From NCBI RefSeq assembly GCF_014925405.1, contig NZ_AQHJ01000022.1, forward strand, positions 191,830 to 255,829: 64,000 nucleotides of DNA, in the 5' to 3' direction. This document shows, piece by piece, positions 9,292 through 17,223 of this stretch. Within the stretch, counting starts at the first letter, position 1; each line of letters opens with the position of its first letter. The stretch is from Pseudoalteromonas ulvae UL12 (lineage in GTDB: Bacteria; Pseudomonadota; Gammaproteobacteria; Enterobacterales; Alteromonadaceae). The position numbers and the translations under genes are program-made. Below the pieces are notes generated by a model that saw only the letters and a program-made list of their open reading frames with translations, had not been told where the DNA came from and did no database searches.

Positions 9292-11240
9292 TGGGTTCAG
9301 TTATTAGTAACACTGACAAACAAGCATCATTGCAAGTTAAAAATAATGAGTACACTCCTCAACTTAGTAGCTGGTTGATCTCTGCTACCAAACAAAAATG
9401 GAAAGTGCTTAACCATCAATCTAGCAAAGCAGCAAAAGTTAAAGCTATTAATTTTGACAAGCACCTTTCAAATAATACCAATTTGATTGATTCAACAAGT
9501 TTTGTATTAAGAAATGATTTGAAGAGAACTTATAGTTTCATTATGGAGGAAGGACTTATAGACAAAGCATATCGATTGCCAGGAATCCATAATGACATGA
9601 TATCTTTAATTGTGTTCGCTAATGAAACTAGAATTAAAAAAAATATACCCTTAGTGATTTCATTATCTCAAATTACAGAAGAGGATGTTTTCGAATACTT
9701 ATCCTGTTATTCACCTAGTCTATCTTTAGTTAGGGAAGTAATATTCAGAGTAAAAGAATTTGGCAAATCAATGTCCCAAATGGATTGGCAAAATATAGCC
9801 ACTAGCTTAGATATTACAACACATCAAATCACTATTTTGAAAAGTCGAATACAAAACAGTAAAAATAAAAGTATTTATTCATCTGGGAATTCTGTATCAA
9901 AAGAATATAGTGATATTAACTTTAATAATACGGCTGATAGTATTCACAAACCATGCATAAGAACTCTAACGAATAAATTATCAAATTTTGAGCAATTTTA
10001 TAAAAGCTCAGTGGTACAAGTTAATGCGATGCGGTTTTCTCCTTATAGTAATTGTTATGTAGACGTTATGTCCTATCACGACTGTAAAGATATGGAGAAG
10101 ACCCCTGTCCCTCCTTTAGATACTGTTTTTCACTTAATAAAAAGCGCTGTTGATTTTAACTTTAAATACTGTGTACCTCTTTCAAATTACTTAAGTGCAA
10201 TTGATTGTCAAATTAAATATTTATCAAAAAAATATACGCAAGAAAATAAAATAATTTCAGATAAAGTCATACTTGAAGAAGCATTTAATAATTCACCTCA
10301 ACCAAAAGAACTTAAAGCTTTAAATATAAACTCATACGGCGATACAAAAGAAGATACAACGAACAAACACGGTTTTTTTAGACATGGAATGTCTATAGCA
10401 ACTGCAATTCAGCTTTGTTTTATTAGTTTTGCTATTTTAGCAGAAGCTTTTTTGGCAACTAGAAATACATCTATCAAGTTATTGAAACGGAACTGCTTAC
10501 AAATTAATGCTCTTGATGGAAAATACGACATTATTTATGAATATCAAAAAACAAAAAATAGTAATACCTCTCAATTTATTAGCAGACCGATCCCAGAAAA
10601 AATTTATGAATTTGGTTGTAATATTATAGACCTATCTGAATATTTAGAACATAGAATTGGGCTAACCTTCCCTTTTGATTCAGCCTATTTATTTACAGTA
10701 GCCCTTATTAAAAAATCTTTTTATGGAAAAAATTCATTCTTAAATAAATCAATACCAGAAGGAATTGAAAGTGATTTTATTCAAACTATGCTCGATATGT
10801 TTTCAGACTGGTGCCAAGTCCCTCTAATAGAAGGTAAGCGTTGGTACATAACAACACATCAGCTAAGACGACTATTTGCCATTTTATATTTTAATTTAAC
10901 CGATGAAACAGGCATTGATGAATTATCTTGGATGCTAGGTCATGACGCTTTAGAAACGACTTTTGGCTATGCTGAAGTAGATGACGATGTTTGGTTTGAG
11001 GAAGCCATCAGATGCATAGCTGAACGAGCTAAACATTTTCATTCCAATATCGTGTTAAGTGATGATGTAAAAGATGCTATAAAAAGTCATAGCGAAGTAG
11101 AAATCGATGTAAACCTCCAGCTTGAAACTCAAATCTATCAAGCAATAAACGAACGTATCAAAGAAACAGGTGAAAGCTTACATTTCAAAAAAAATGAAAA
11201 TAATAAAATTTATTTCTATTTTAGTAAGGAATCAAAATGA
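9291..11240 (+). CDS. Tyrosine recombinase, second of three
   Basis: A 649-aa protein. ATG 9291 is chosen because it overlaps the previous stop (TAATG) and follows AAAGGAG at good spacing; the open frame extends further upstream. The catalytic set looks complete: an arginine in LATRNTS near residue 385, HQLRR near 521, LGHDALETT and the nucleophile Tyr in FGYAEV near 565. The long N-terminal region (about 380 residues) is presumably for DNA binding and protein contacts. It should cut and join DNA at the element ends together with its two neighbours. Confidence 0.88.
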   Translation: MGSVISNTDKQASLQVKNNEYTPQLSSWLISATKQKWKVLNHQSSKAAKVKAINFDKHLSNNTNLIDSTSFVLRNDLKRTYSFIMEEGLIDKAYRLPGIHNDMISLIVFANETRIKKNIPLVISLSQITEEDVFEYLSCYSPSLSLVREVIFRVKEFGKSMSQMDWQNIATSLDITTHQITILKSRIQNSKNKSIYSSGNSVSKEYSDINFNNTADSIHKPCIRTLTNKLSNFEQFYKSSVVQVNAMRFSPYSNCYVDVMSYHDCKDMEKTPVPPLDTVFHLIKSAVDFNFKYCVPLSNYLSAIDCQIKYLSKKYTQENKIISDKVILEEAFNNSPQPKELKALNINSYGDTKEDTTNKHGFFRHGMSIATAIQLCFISFAILAEAFLATRNTSIKLLKRNCLQINALDGKYDIIYEYQKTKNSNTSQFISRPIPEKIYEFGCNIIDLSEYLEHRIGLTFPFDSAYLFTVALIKKSFYGKNSFLNKSIPEGIESDFIQTMLDMFSDWCQVPLIEGKRWYITTHQLRRLFAILYFNLTDETGIDELSWMLGHDALETTFGYAEVDDDVWFEEAIRCIAERAKHFHSNIVLSDDVKDAIKSHSEVEIDVNLQLETQIYQAINERIKETGESLHFKKNENNKIYFYFSKESK

Positions 11241-11791
11241 GTCGATTCAAAAAAGGCAAAACTTCAACTGAAATAGAAAAGAAAAGTATCGAGATTACGC
11301 TTTGTATCAAAGAAAAAACTAGGCTGCTTAAGCTAGCTATTGAAAACAAAGAAATCCCTGATTCATTACCTGTTGAAAAGAACAAATTAACACTTGGTCG
11401 CGCCTATGAATGGACCGATAAAGCATTAGGTGTTTTTAAGTTTTCATCCAATACAGCTGACACATCTAAAAACCAAAAATTCAGAGATGAATTAAAAAAA
11501 GCCTTATTAAGCTTTAACAGTGCAATAAAGTCAGGGATCTTTGTTAAAGAGACAACTAATACTCCATCTAAAAAAAAGTATAAAACCAGAGCTGACTTCG
11601 AAGCTGAATTAAAAGAATGTCAGGAAGAAAATAATGAAATAAAAAGGTTAGCTGTCGAACTTTACCGCTCTTATGCTCAACTAATTCATATTATTGAGTT
11701 AGAAGAAATTAACTTAACCACACATAGAGAAGCTCTATTGAAACAATCTCAAATTCTTTCTAAAGACAGGTTAAATTTAATTCATGAGTAG
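11237..11791 (+). CDS. Small charged protein of the recombinase operon
   Basis: A 184-aa protein rich in Lys and Glu, predicted helical, with a likely coiled coil in the second half (about residues 118-160, DFEAELKECQEENNEIKRL). It overlaps the second recombinase by ATGA and the third by 8 bases, so it is made in step with them. No enzymatic motif is visible. By position it resembles the small accessory proteins that accompany paired recombinases in Tn554 (TnpC) and in strand-biased circularising elements. A role in recombination is inferred from this context only. Confidence 0.7.
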   Translation: MSRFKKGKTSTEIEKKSIEITLCIKEKTRLLKLAIENKEIPDSLPVEKNKLTLGRAYEWTDKALGVFKFSSNTADTSKNQKFRDELKKALLSFNSAIKSGIFVKETTNTPSKKKYKTRADFEAELKECQEENNEIKRLAVELYRSYAQLIHIIELEEINLTTHREALLKQSQILSKDRLNLIHE

Positions 11792-13115
11792 TATTTTAAC
11801 CGCGAAAACCCCTGATTTATCAATGCTACTAAGTTGCCCAAATGACAACTTTGACTACCCTTTAATGCTTGATAAAAACAACAAATTTCATGTTTATGCT
11901 AATGGCTATGTATTGAAATTCGGAGGTGGAGTTAACACTTATGGAGTCAAACCAGTACCTTCAACAATCTCAGCGAGGGCTAGGAGCTTAGCAATATTTC
12001 TTAATTATATGGAAAATGAAAACTTATCTATTTTTGATATAACAGATAACCATATTATTAACTATACCAACTACTTACCTAAAAATAGAAACATAAATGA
12101 CAATCAAACAACTAAAACCCATGTCCGTGTTGCACTTGATTACCTTCTATACATACAAGATATTCATAAAGATAAAAATTTAATAACAAGTGACGAAAAG
12201 CCAAAGAAAGTATTTAATGTGCACATTACAATATTAACTCATTCTAGATTTTCAATAGAATATATTGACCATTCAGCCATAACAAATTTAGTTTCATTGT
12301 CTGATGAAGTCAGCATGACTAGCGATACACAATTCTATTTATGGACTGATGCTATTTATAATACTAGTTTTCACCCAGAGCCTTCTGAATTAGTAATTCT
12401 AAGGTGGGAATCAATGTCATTTTTATTGGAGGGTGCTGGCTCAAGAATATCAGAACTATACCTCTATACAAGATCACAGGTTAAAGATGCATATAAACCT
12501 TTGGGTGATGCAAATGAAATGGTTTATTTAAAAAATATTCCCATCACGAAAGGAAAATACAAAGGACATACTAGAAAGGTAAAGATCGCTAATGGAACCC
12601 TTCAATATATAATGAGCTATATAGAATTCATTGAATCAAAATGGCCAGGTATGGACCATGACCAGTTATTTGTAAACGTTGAAAATGGTAATCAACTTGC
12701 TGCTTCATATTTTAAAAAATATTCAGAAAAAGTTATTAAGCAATCTATCTATAAAGATGAATTAGCTGGGATTACTAATCACTCTTTTAGGCATAGGTTT
12801 GTCACGCTAAACATAGTCAAAAACCTCAATATGTACAAAGATGTTGGTAACTATACAAATATATTAGCGATAGCAATGAAAGCGGTTAGAAAACTAACCA
12901 TGCATGCTAGTGATGACACACTAAGTGAATATGTTCACTTAGCTATGGAGTATATATCCGATGAAAAAAATTCAAGTAACACTAAGAACGCTCCTGACAG
13001 GCTAATTTTCACTCAAATAAAAGATTCAATAGCAAGATTTAATCACGGTAGTAAAAATGCAGAAGAAACTGTTTTAGATATTGAATCTGCACTGAAAGGC
13101 TTAGTTTTTGATTAG
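11784..13115 (+). CDS. Tyrosine recombinase, third of three
   Basis: A 443-aa protein with a SAM-like N-terminal core-binding region (about residues 50-120) and a full catalytic domain: the arginine box GSRISELYL near residue 215, HSFRHRF near 333, TMHASDDTLSEYVH near 372-386 with the tyrosine in SEYVH. It is the most canonical of the three enzymes. Its ATG overlaps the end of the small protein gene. The operon ends here, before a convergent gene at 13147. Confidence 0.9.
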   Translation: MSSILTAKTPDLSMLLSCPNDNFDYPLMLDKNNKFHVYANGYVLKFGGGVNTYGVKPVPSTISARARSLAIFLNYMENENLSIFDITDNHIINYTNYLPKNRNINDNQTTKTHVRVALDYLLYIQDIHKDKNLITSDEKPKKVFNVHITILTHSRFSIEYIDHSAITNLVSLSDEVSMTSDTQFYLWTDAIYNTSFHPEPSELVILRWESMSFLLEGAGSRISELYLYTRSQVKDAYKPLGDANEMVYLKNIPITKGKYKGHTRKVKIANGTLQYIMSYIEFIESKWPGMDHDQLFVNVENGNQLAASYFKKYSEKVIKQSIYKDELAGITNHSFRHRFVTLNIVKNLNMYKDVGNYTNILAIAMKAVRKLTMHASDDTLSEYVHLAMEYISDEKNSSNTKNAPDRLIFTQIKDSIARFNHGSKNAEETVLDIESALKGLVFD

Positions 13116-13146
13116 TTCTTTACAATTTAAATAGAGCAGCCAAGTT

Positions 13147-13800
13147 TTAGCTTACTCTAAGTGTAATTCGTTCAAGGGGCATTATTTCCGGCCCCTTAAA
13201 TTTCATATTATTCGGATTTGAATAAGGCGTAATATAATACTTAGTTAAATACTCCAATGCATAAGGGGTAAACTTAGAAAATCGTTCCTTATATAGTAAA
13301 TACTTTACACCTGATTGTTCATTCCACTCAAAGCCAGCTGAAGTTTCATTAACCTGATTAAAACTTGTAAATACAGAAGATAATTTAATTGAGTCGGTGT
13401 AGAAACAATTTGAAAATATTCGGTACTCATTCTTTCGGCGATCTTCTATACAAGGCACAGATAAAACTGCCCAAGCATCAGGAATAAAGTAATTAATTTC
13501 ACTATTTGTAGAGTCGTAACTAAATACCTTTTTATTAAATAGTTTTTGAAGATTAACTTGATCTTTTTCTAACAGCTCAATTCCCTTTATTCCAAATTCG
13601 CTTAATTGATATTTCAAAAATTTATAGCACTTTGCAACATTAATATTATTATCATGAAATTGTGCGTTGTCCCTACTAAGCTGTTCAGCTAAACCATCTA
13701 GTATAGGCTCTCCAATTTTAATATTGAGTAACATACGAAGAGCCCCGGACCCAAGCATATGCTTGAATTCCTTAAATTCCTCTTCAGTTTCTTGATTCAT
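13147..13800 (-). CDS. Uncharacterised protein opposite the Xre-type regulator
   Basis: A 217-aa protein that I do not recognise. It has no signal peptide and no membrane segment; the first third is helical and acidic, and the rest is mixed with many aromatic residues. The ATG at 13800 has a Shine-Dalgarno (GGAG) at 7 bases. It is divergent from the small HTH gene at 13939, and the two share a promoter region built around a long inverted repeat, so the HTH protein probably controls it. It converges on the recombinase operon. It could be an accessory factor of the element or cargo. Confidence 0.6.
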   Translation of the reverse strand: MNQETEEEFKEFKHMLGSGALRMLLNIKIGEPILDGLAEQLSRDNAQFHDNNINVAKCYKFLKYQLSEFGIKGIELLEKDQVNLQKLFNKKVFSYDSTNSEINYFIPDAWAVLSVPCIEDRRKNEYRIFSNCFYTDSIKLSSVFTSFNQVNETSAGFEWNEQSGVKYLLYKERFSKFTPYALEYLTKYYITPYSNPNNMKFKGPEIMPLERITLRVS

Positions 13801-13857
13801 GAATCATCTCCATCGTCTAATATCTAATGACATTATCTATCAATAATTAAATAATAT

Positions 13858-13911
13858 TGGCAACAAAACTGCACCAAAGCACCATCATAACTTGGTACAG
13901 TTTTGTTGCCA
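13858..13911. promoter_or_regulatory. Long inverted-repeat operator
   Basis: Two 20-bp arms (13858-13877 and 13892-13911) are inverted copies with one mismatch, 14 bases apart. The core of each is TGGCAACAAAACTG. They lie between divergent promoters and match the pattern of a regulator binding two sites. No T run follows, which argues against a terminator. Confidence 0.7.
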
Positions 13912-13938
13912 AGAGGGTTATACAATAGAGTTCGTGCC

Positions 13939-14205
13939 ATGATTAAGCATATAAACGATTCTCGTTATAAAGCCTTGATAGACTGGCTAAAATCTGCTCG
14001 TAACGAGCAGGGATTAACTGTGCGTGATCTTGGTAAATTATTGGGTGAGCCTCACCAGTTTGTGGTAAGGATAGAAACCTGTGAAAGAAAACTGAACGTA
14101 TTTGAATACGTCCAGTATTGTGAAGCTTTAAACATTTCTGCCGTTGAAGGGCTTGAAAAACTTAAAGGTTTAAATAAATTTCTAATACAAAAAGATATTG
14201 ATTAA
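13939..14205 (+). CDS. Xre-family HTH regulator
   Basis: An 88-aa protein with a Cro/C1-type helix-turn-helix across residues about 10-65 (LIDWLKSARNEQGLTVRDL, then a recognition helix around PHQFVVRIETCER). ATG 13939 is preferred; the frame extends upstream to TTG codons at 13903 and 13906, but those sit inside the operator arm. Its likely job is to bind the large inverted repeat just upstream, repressing itself and the divergent gene. The stop codon abuts the stop of hamB on the other strand with no gap. Confidence 0.8.
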   Translation: MIKHINDSRYKALIDWLKSARNEQGLTVRDLGKLLGEPHQFVVRIETCERKLNVFEYVQYCEALNISAVEGLEKLKGLNKFLIQKDID

Positions 14206-16524
14206 TTAATACATATATCTTTCGATTGTATTCAGTTGCTCTTTATCTAGAGCTTCTAAATCATCAACAAAAATAATCCCATTCTCATCAATGTGCTTAA
14301 CATGGTCGCTGATCCACTCAGTATCTTCAGGATCAAAGCCGTATTTAAGCAGCCATATCTCAACCTCATCGTTAGTTCCATAGCGAATAAAGTTTTTGAA
14401 AACCTTAGCTCTTTCATCTTCCGTTTGCTCGTAGTAAACGGTCAATGCTGCACATAGAGGGTCAGCTAACGATAAACTAATAACTTTATCCAAATAGTCG
14501 TAAGTATCATAAACTAACAAGTCATAATCGAAATCTTTTACTGAAGTGCTACGACTAAATAGAAGAACAGCTCTCACATCAATGTTGGGTATACTTTCAG
14601 CTCGATAAGTACCTTTAATCTTTAAATTATCAAATTCAATATTAAACTCTTCTTGGGTGATAGATTTTTTTCTTAAATTCCTCTGTAAAACTCGCCTTTG
14701 ATCTCGATGAGTTAAATATGAATGCCTTAATGATAAAGTTTCGCTAAAAGATTTTCCTTGAACCCTCCATAATAACAATGGAATGGATGTACTTAAAATC
14801 GTTTGCTCTGCCCTAGTTAAAGAGGTTCTTTTAAGGTGAGTAATGTACACTTTTTTTAGCTTATCTTTAATCTTTGTGCGGTCAGATGGCTTAATTTCAT
14901 AATACTGATTGCCACCAATAGCCTCATCACCGTCTATTAATTTATCGAGAATAAATCGTATGTCTGACTTTAAATTTGACTCTTTCAACCGCTGCACCTG
15001 AGTATCAGTAAGATGCAGATCGTCGTTAAAAGTATCGGTTTTTATAGCGGTAACTAAGTCAGAAAAGTCTTCAGGTATATTTTTTAAGTCTTCATCAAGC
15101 TTTGACTCAGGCCTTAGTTCCGTTGGCGAACTTACTCTTGCTGAAAAAGTGTCAACATTTTCCCTGTTAATGATTGTATAGCCATAATCAAAGTAGCCTT
15201 TTCGTGAAGTTGTTCTACCAGCTCGACCAATTAAGTTCTTGAGGGTTAGGTCACGCATGTTATGAAAATTATCAATCCACACACAATCAAAAGGCATATT
15301 TATTCCTTGGACTAAGGTCGCTGTTGCGAAACAAATTTTTGCGTGTCCGTCACGTACAAACTGTTCAATCAAAAGTCTTGCTTTGAGTGGCATTGAACCA
15401 TGATGCACTACTACACCCCGCTCCATTAGGGTTAAGAAAGAAGACTGTTTTCCAAATTGACCTTCTGATGCCCCAATATACTTCTTTAATAGTTCGATTA
15501 TTGTGAGTGCATTCTTATCTTCAACAAATGGGCATAGTTCTATATATTTACCAAACCCCTCAATGTGACCACCTCTAAAAATTTTACTCTTTGATATGTA
15601 AATTAATGCAGAACCACCGTCGATTAGAGTTTGACTAAGCACGTCAAATTCGCAATTGGCCATATTTGATTCAAAGTTTGGAGAGAAATAGGCTAGAGTA
15701 CCGTCTTCATTTCTAGATAAATAAACTTTACCAACATTGCTTTGTTTAAAGTTTCTGGAATCAGAACTCTCGACAAAGTTATGTTTTGAAAGCTGAGCTT
15801 CAGGGTTAGCAATAAATGGATGCGCAAAGACCTTTTTAGCGTCAGGAAAAGCTGTTTCAGTTCTTCTTACAAAGGCATCAAAAGAAATGCCTCTTATTGG
15901 CTCTTCAGAAATTTGAGCTTCATCAAACAAGAACAGGCCAACATCAAATACGTCAACATATTTAAATAGTTCCACGCCCCTTTCTGGAGTAATTATAAAG
16001 ATTCTTCTCGCTGTATGATGCTGGTTAATATTTTCAACAAACTGCAAGACTAAGACTTCTTTACTAACCAGACCAATTACAGAAGAATAAAACTCAGCAA
16101 TCAAAGCACGAGACGGCACAACAATCACGATGTCTCGCTCTACTTCATTAATTAAATCCCTGAATAAATGTGACTTTCCTGTACTAGTAGGAGCTGAAAA
16201 CGAGTAAAAACTCTTTGAAGATATAGACTGGAATGCACTTGCCTGCATAGGGGTAAAAGGCTTACCAAATTTATCCTCTATCGTGTCACCTAAATTTTGA
16301 TATATAGACTCTAGTAATGATTTCGGCTTTTCCAATTTATAAAACAAGCCCATTACACTTAGAATTTTTGATTCATATTCCGCAAAAATAACTGGATGAT
16401 AAATTTTAATCAAACTCAATTTTTCTAGAATGCCTAAATCAGTTGGACCATGTTCATGGAACTCTTTAATTGACCGGTCTAAAATTTCTCGAATGCCCAC
16501 TCCTTGAATAATCTTGCTAAGCAC
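14206..16524 (-). CDS. hamB: Hachiman-like defence helicase (HamB-like)
   Basis: A 772-aa superfamily 2 helicase. Motif I is APTSTGKS (residues 111-118), motif II is DEAQ (201-204), and the C-terminal RecA domain carries NLIGRAGRTTSRKG (motif VI). Size, helicase type and pairing with a DUF1837-like nuclease upstream fit Hachiman HamB, or the similar AbpB. In Hachiman the helicase is thought to survey DNA and release its partner nuclease on damaged or phage DNA. It starts with GTG 16524, preceded by AGGAG, and overlaps hamA by 8 bases. Confidence 0.75.
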   Translation of the reverse strand: MLSKIIQGVGIREILDRSIKEFHEHGPTDLGILEKLSLIKIYHPVIFAEYESKILSVMGLFYKLEKPKSLLESIYQNLGDTIEDKFGKPFTPMQASAFQSISSKSFYSFSAPTSTGKSHLFRDLINEVERDIVIVVPSRALIAEFYSSVIGLVSKEVLVLQFVENINQHHTARRIFIITPERGVELFKYVDVFDVGLFLFDEAQISEEPIRGISFDAFVRRTETAFPDAKKVFAHPFIANPEAQLSKHNFVESSDSRNFKQSNVGKVYLSRNEDGTLAYFSPNFESNMANCEFDVLSQTLIDGGSALIYISKSKIFRGGHIEGFGKYIELCPFVEDKNALTIIELLKKYIGASEGQFGKQSSFLTLMERGVVVHHGSMPLKARLLIEQFVRDGHAKICFATATLVQGINMPFDCVWIDNFHNMRDLTLKNLIGRAGRTTSRKGYFDYGYTIINRENVDTFSARVSSPTELRPESKLDEDLKNIPEDFSDLVTAIKTDTFNDDLHLTDTQVQRLKESNLKSDIRFILDKLIDGDEAIGGNQYYEIKPSDRTKIKDKLKKVYITHLKRTSLTRAEQTILSTSIPLLLWRVQGKSFSETLSLRHSYLTHRDQRRVLQRNLRKKSITQEEFNIEFDNLKIKGTYRAESIPNIDVRAVLLFSRSTSVKDFDYDLLVYDTYDYLDKVISLSLADPLCAALTVYYEQTEDERAKVFKNFIRYGTNDEVEIWLLKYGFDPEDTEWISDHVKHIDENGIIFVDDLEALDKEQLNTIERYMY

Positions 16525-17221
16525 TAACTTTAACTCCTATCAAATACACCGCCTCATACTTCAAAAGTGATTTCATACGAGGAGACTTTAAAGCATTATC
16601 CATGATTCTATTAATGTTATTCGAAGTTATAGAAAAGGCTGCGCTGTAAGATTTAGTACCGTTGACGGCATTTATAGCAGCAGCTTTTGTCACAAATTTC
16701 TGAAGGTCGGGTAATTCCTGAGTGTCTTTTTCATCGACAATAAATTCATTAATTTGCTTAAGCGCACGACCATGAGCACTGCTAACGCCGCTATACTTCG
16801 CTTCTCCAAAAGCAATTGTTGCTGAAGGGCATTCTGTATGAAAATCAAAACCTGGATTCCCAGAAATTTTTTCTTTTATAAATTCAGCTAAAGGAAGGCG
16901 CAGATGACTTAAATGTTCTTTAAGGGCCGTTTGCGCCGCATCGGAAACCATATACTCACCAAATTCTTCCGACATTTCGGAGCCGACATTTTGTAGTATG
17001 TCGTTTGTTATTTTATCTATAGTCCTCTTAGACCGAGCTTTATACCCGGGTTTATCTATAACTCCTAAAGGATCCAGCCAACTTGTATCCAATGCTATTT
17101 CCAACATATCTTCTACACGCTTTTCTAAATCAGAAATTTCAAGTGCTAATGAATATATTTTTCCTGTTGCTGCCTGATCATAATCAGACATATCTGTCTC
17201 TGTAAAAGATAATAAATTCAA
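16517..17221 (-). CDS. hamA: Hachiman-like DUF1837 nuclease subunit (HamA-like)
   Basis: A 234-aa protein with a PD-(D/E)xK-type nuclease signature: Asp126 in GFDFH, then Glu140-x-Lys142 in FGEAKYSG. This matches the DUF1837 arrangement of HamA/AbpA. The frame opens with TTG right after the hsdR stop; ATG at 17191 is an alternative start giving 224 aa. Coupled to the helicase gene it probably forms an anti-phage complex. Placement in the same strand run as the type I restriction genes suggests co-transcription. It could be AbpA rather than HamA proper; the two are closely related. Confidence 0.72.
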   Translation of the reverse strand: MNLLSFTETDMSDYDQAATGKIYSLALEISDLEKRVEDMLEIALDTSWLDPLGVIDKPGYKARSKRTIDKITNDILQNVGSEMSEEFGEYMVSDAAQTALKEHLSHLRLPLAEFIKEKISGNPGFDFHTECPSATIAFGEAKYSGVSSAHGRALKQINEFIVDEKDTQELPDLQKFVTKAAAINAVNGTKSYSAAFSITSNNINRIMDNALKSPRMKSLLKYEAVYLIGVKVSA

Positions 17222-17223
17222 GA

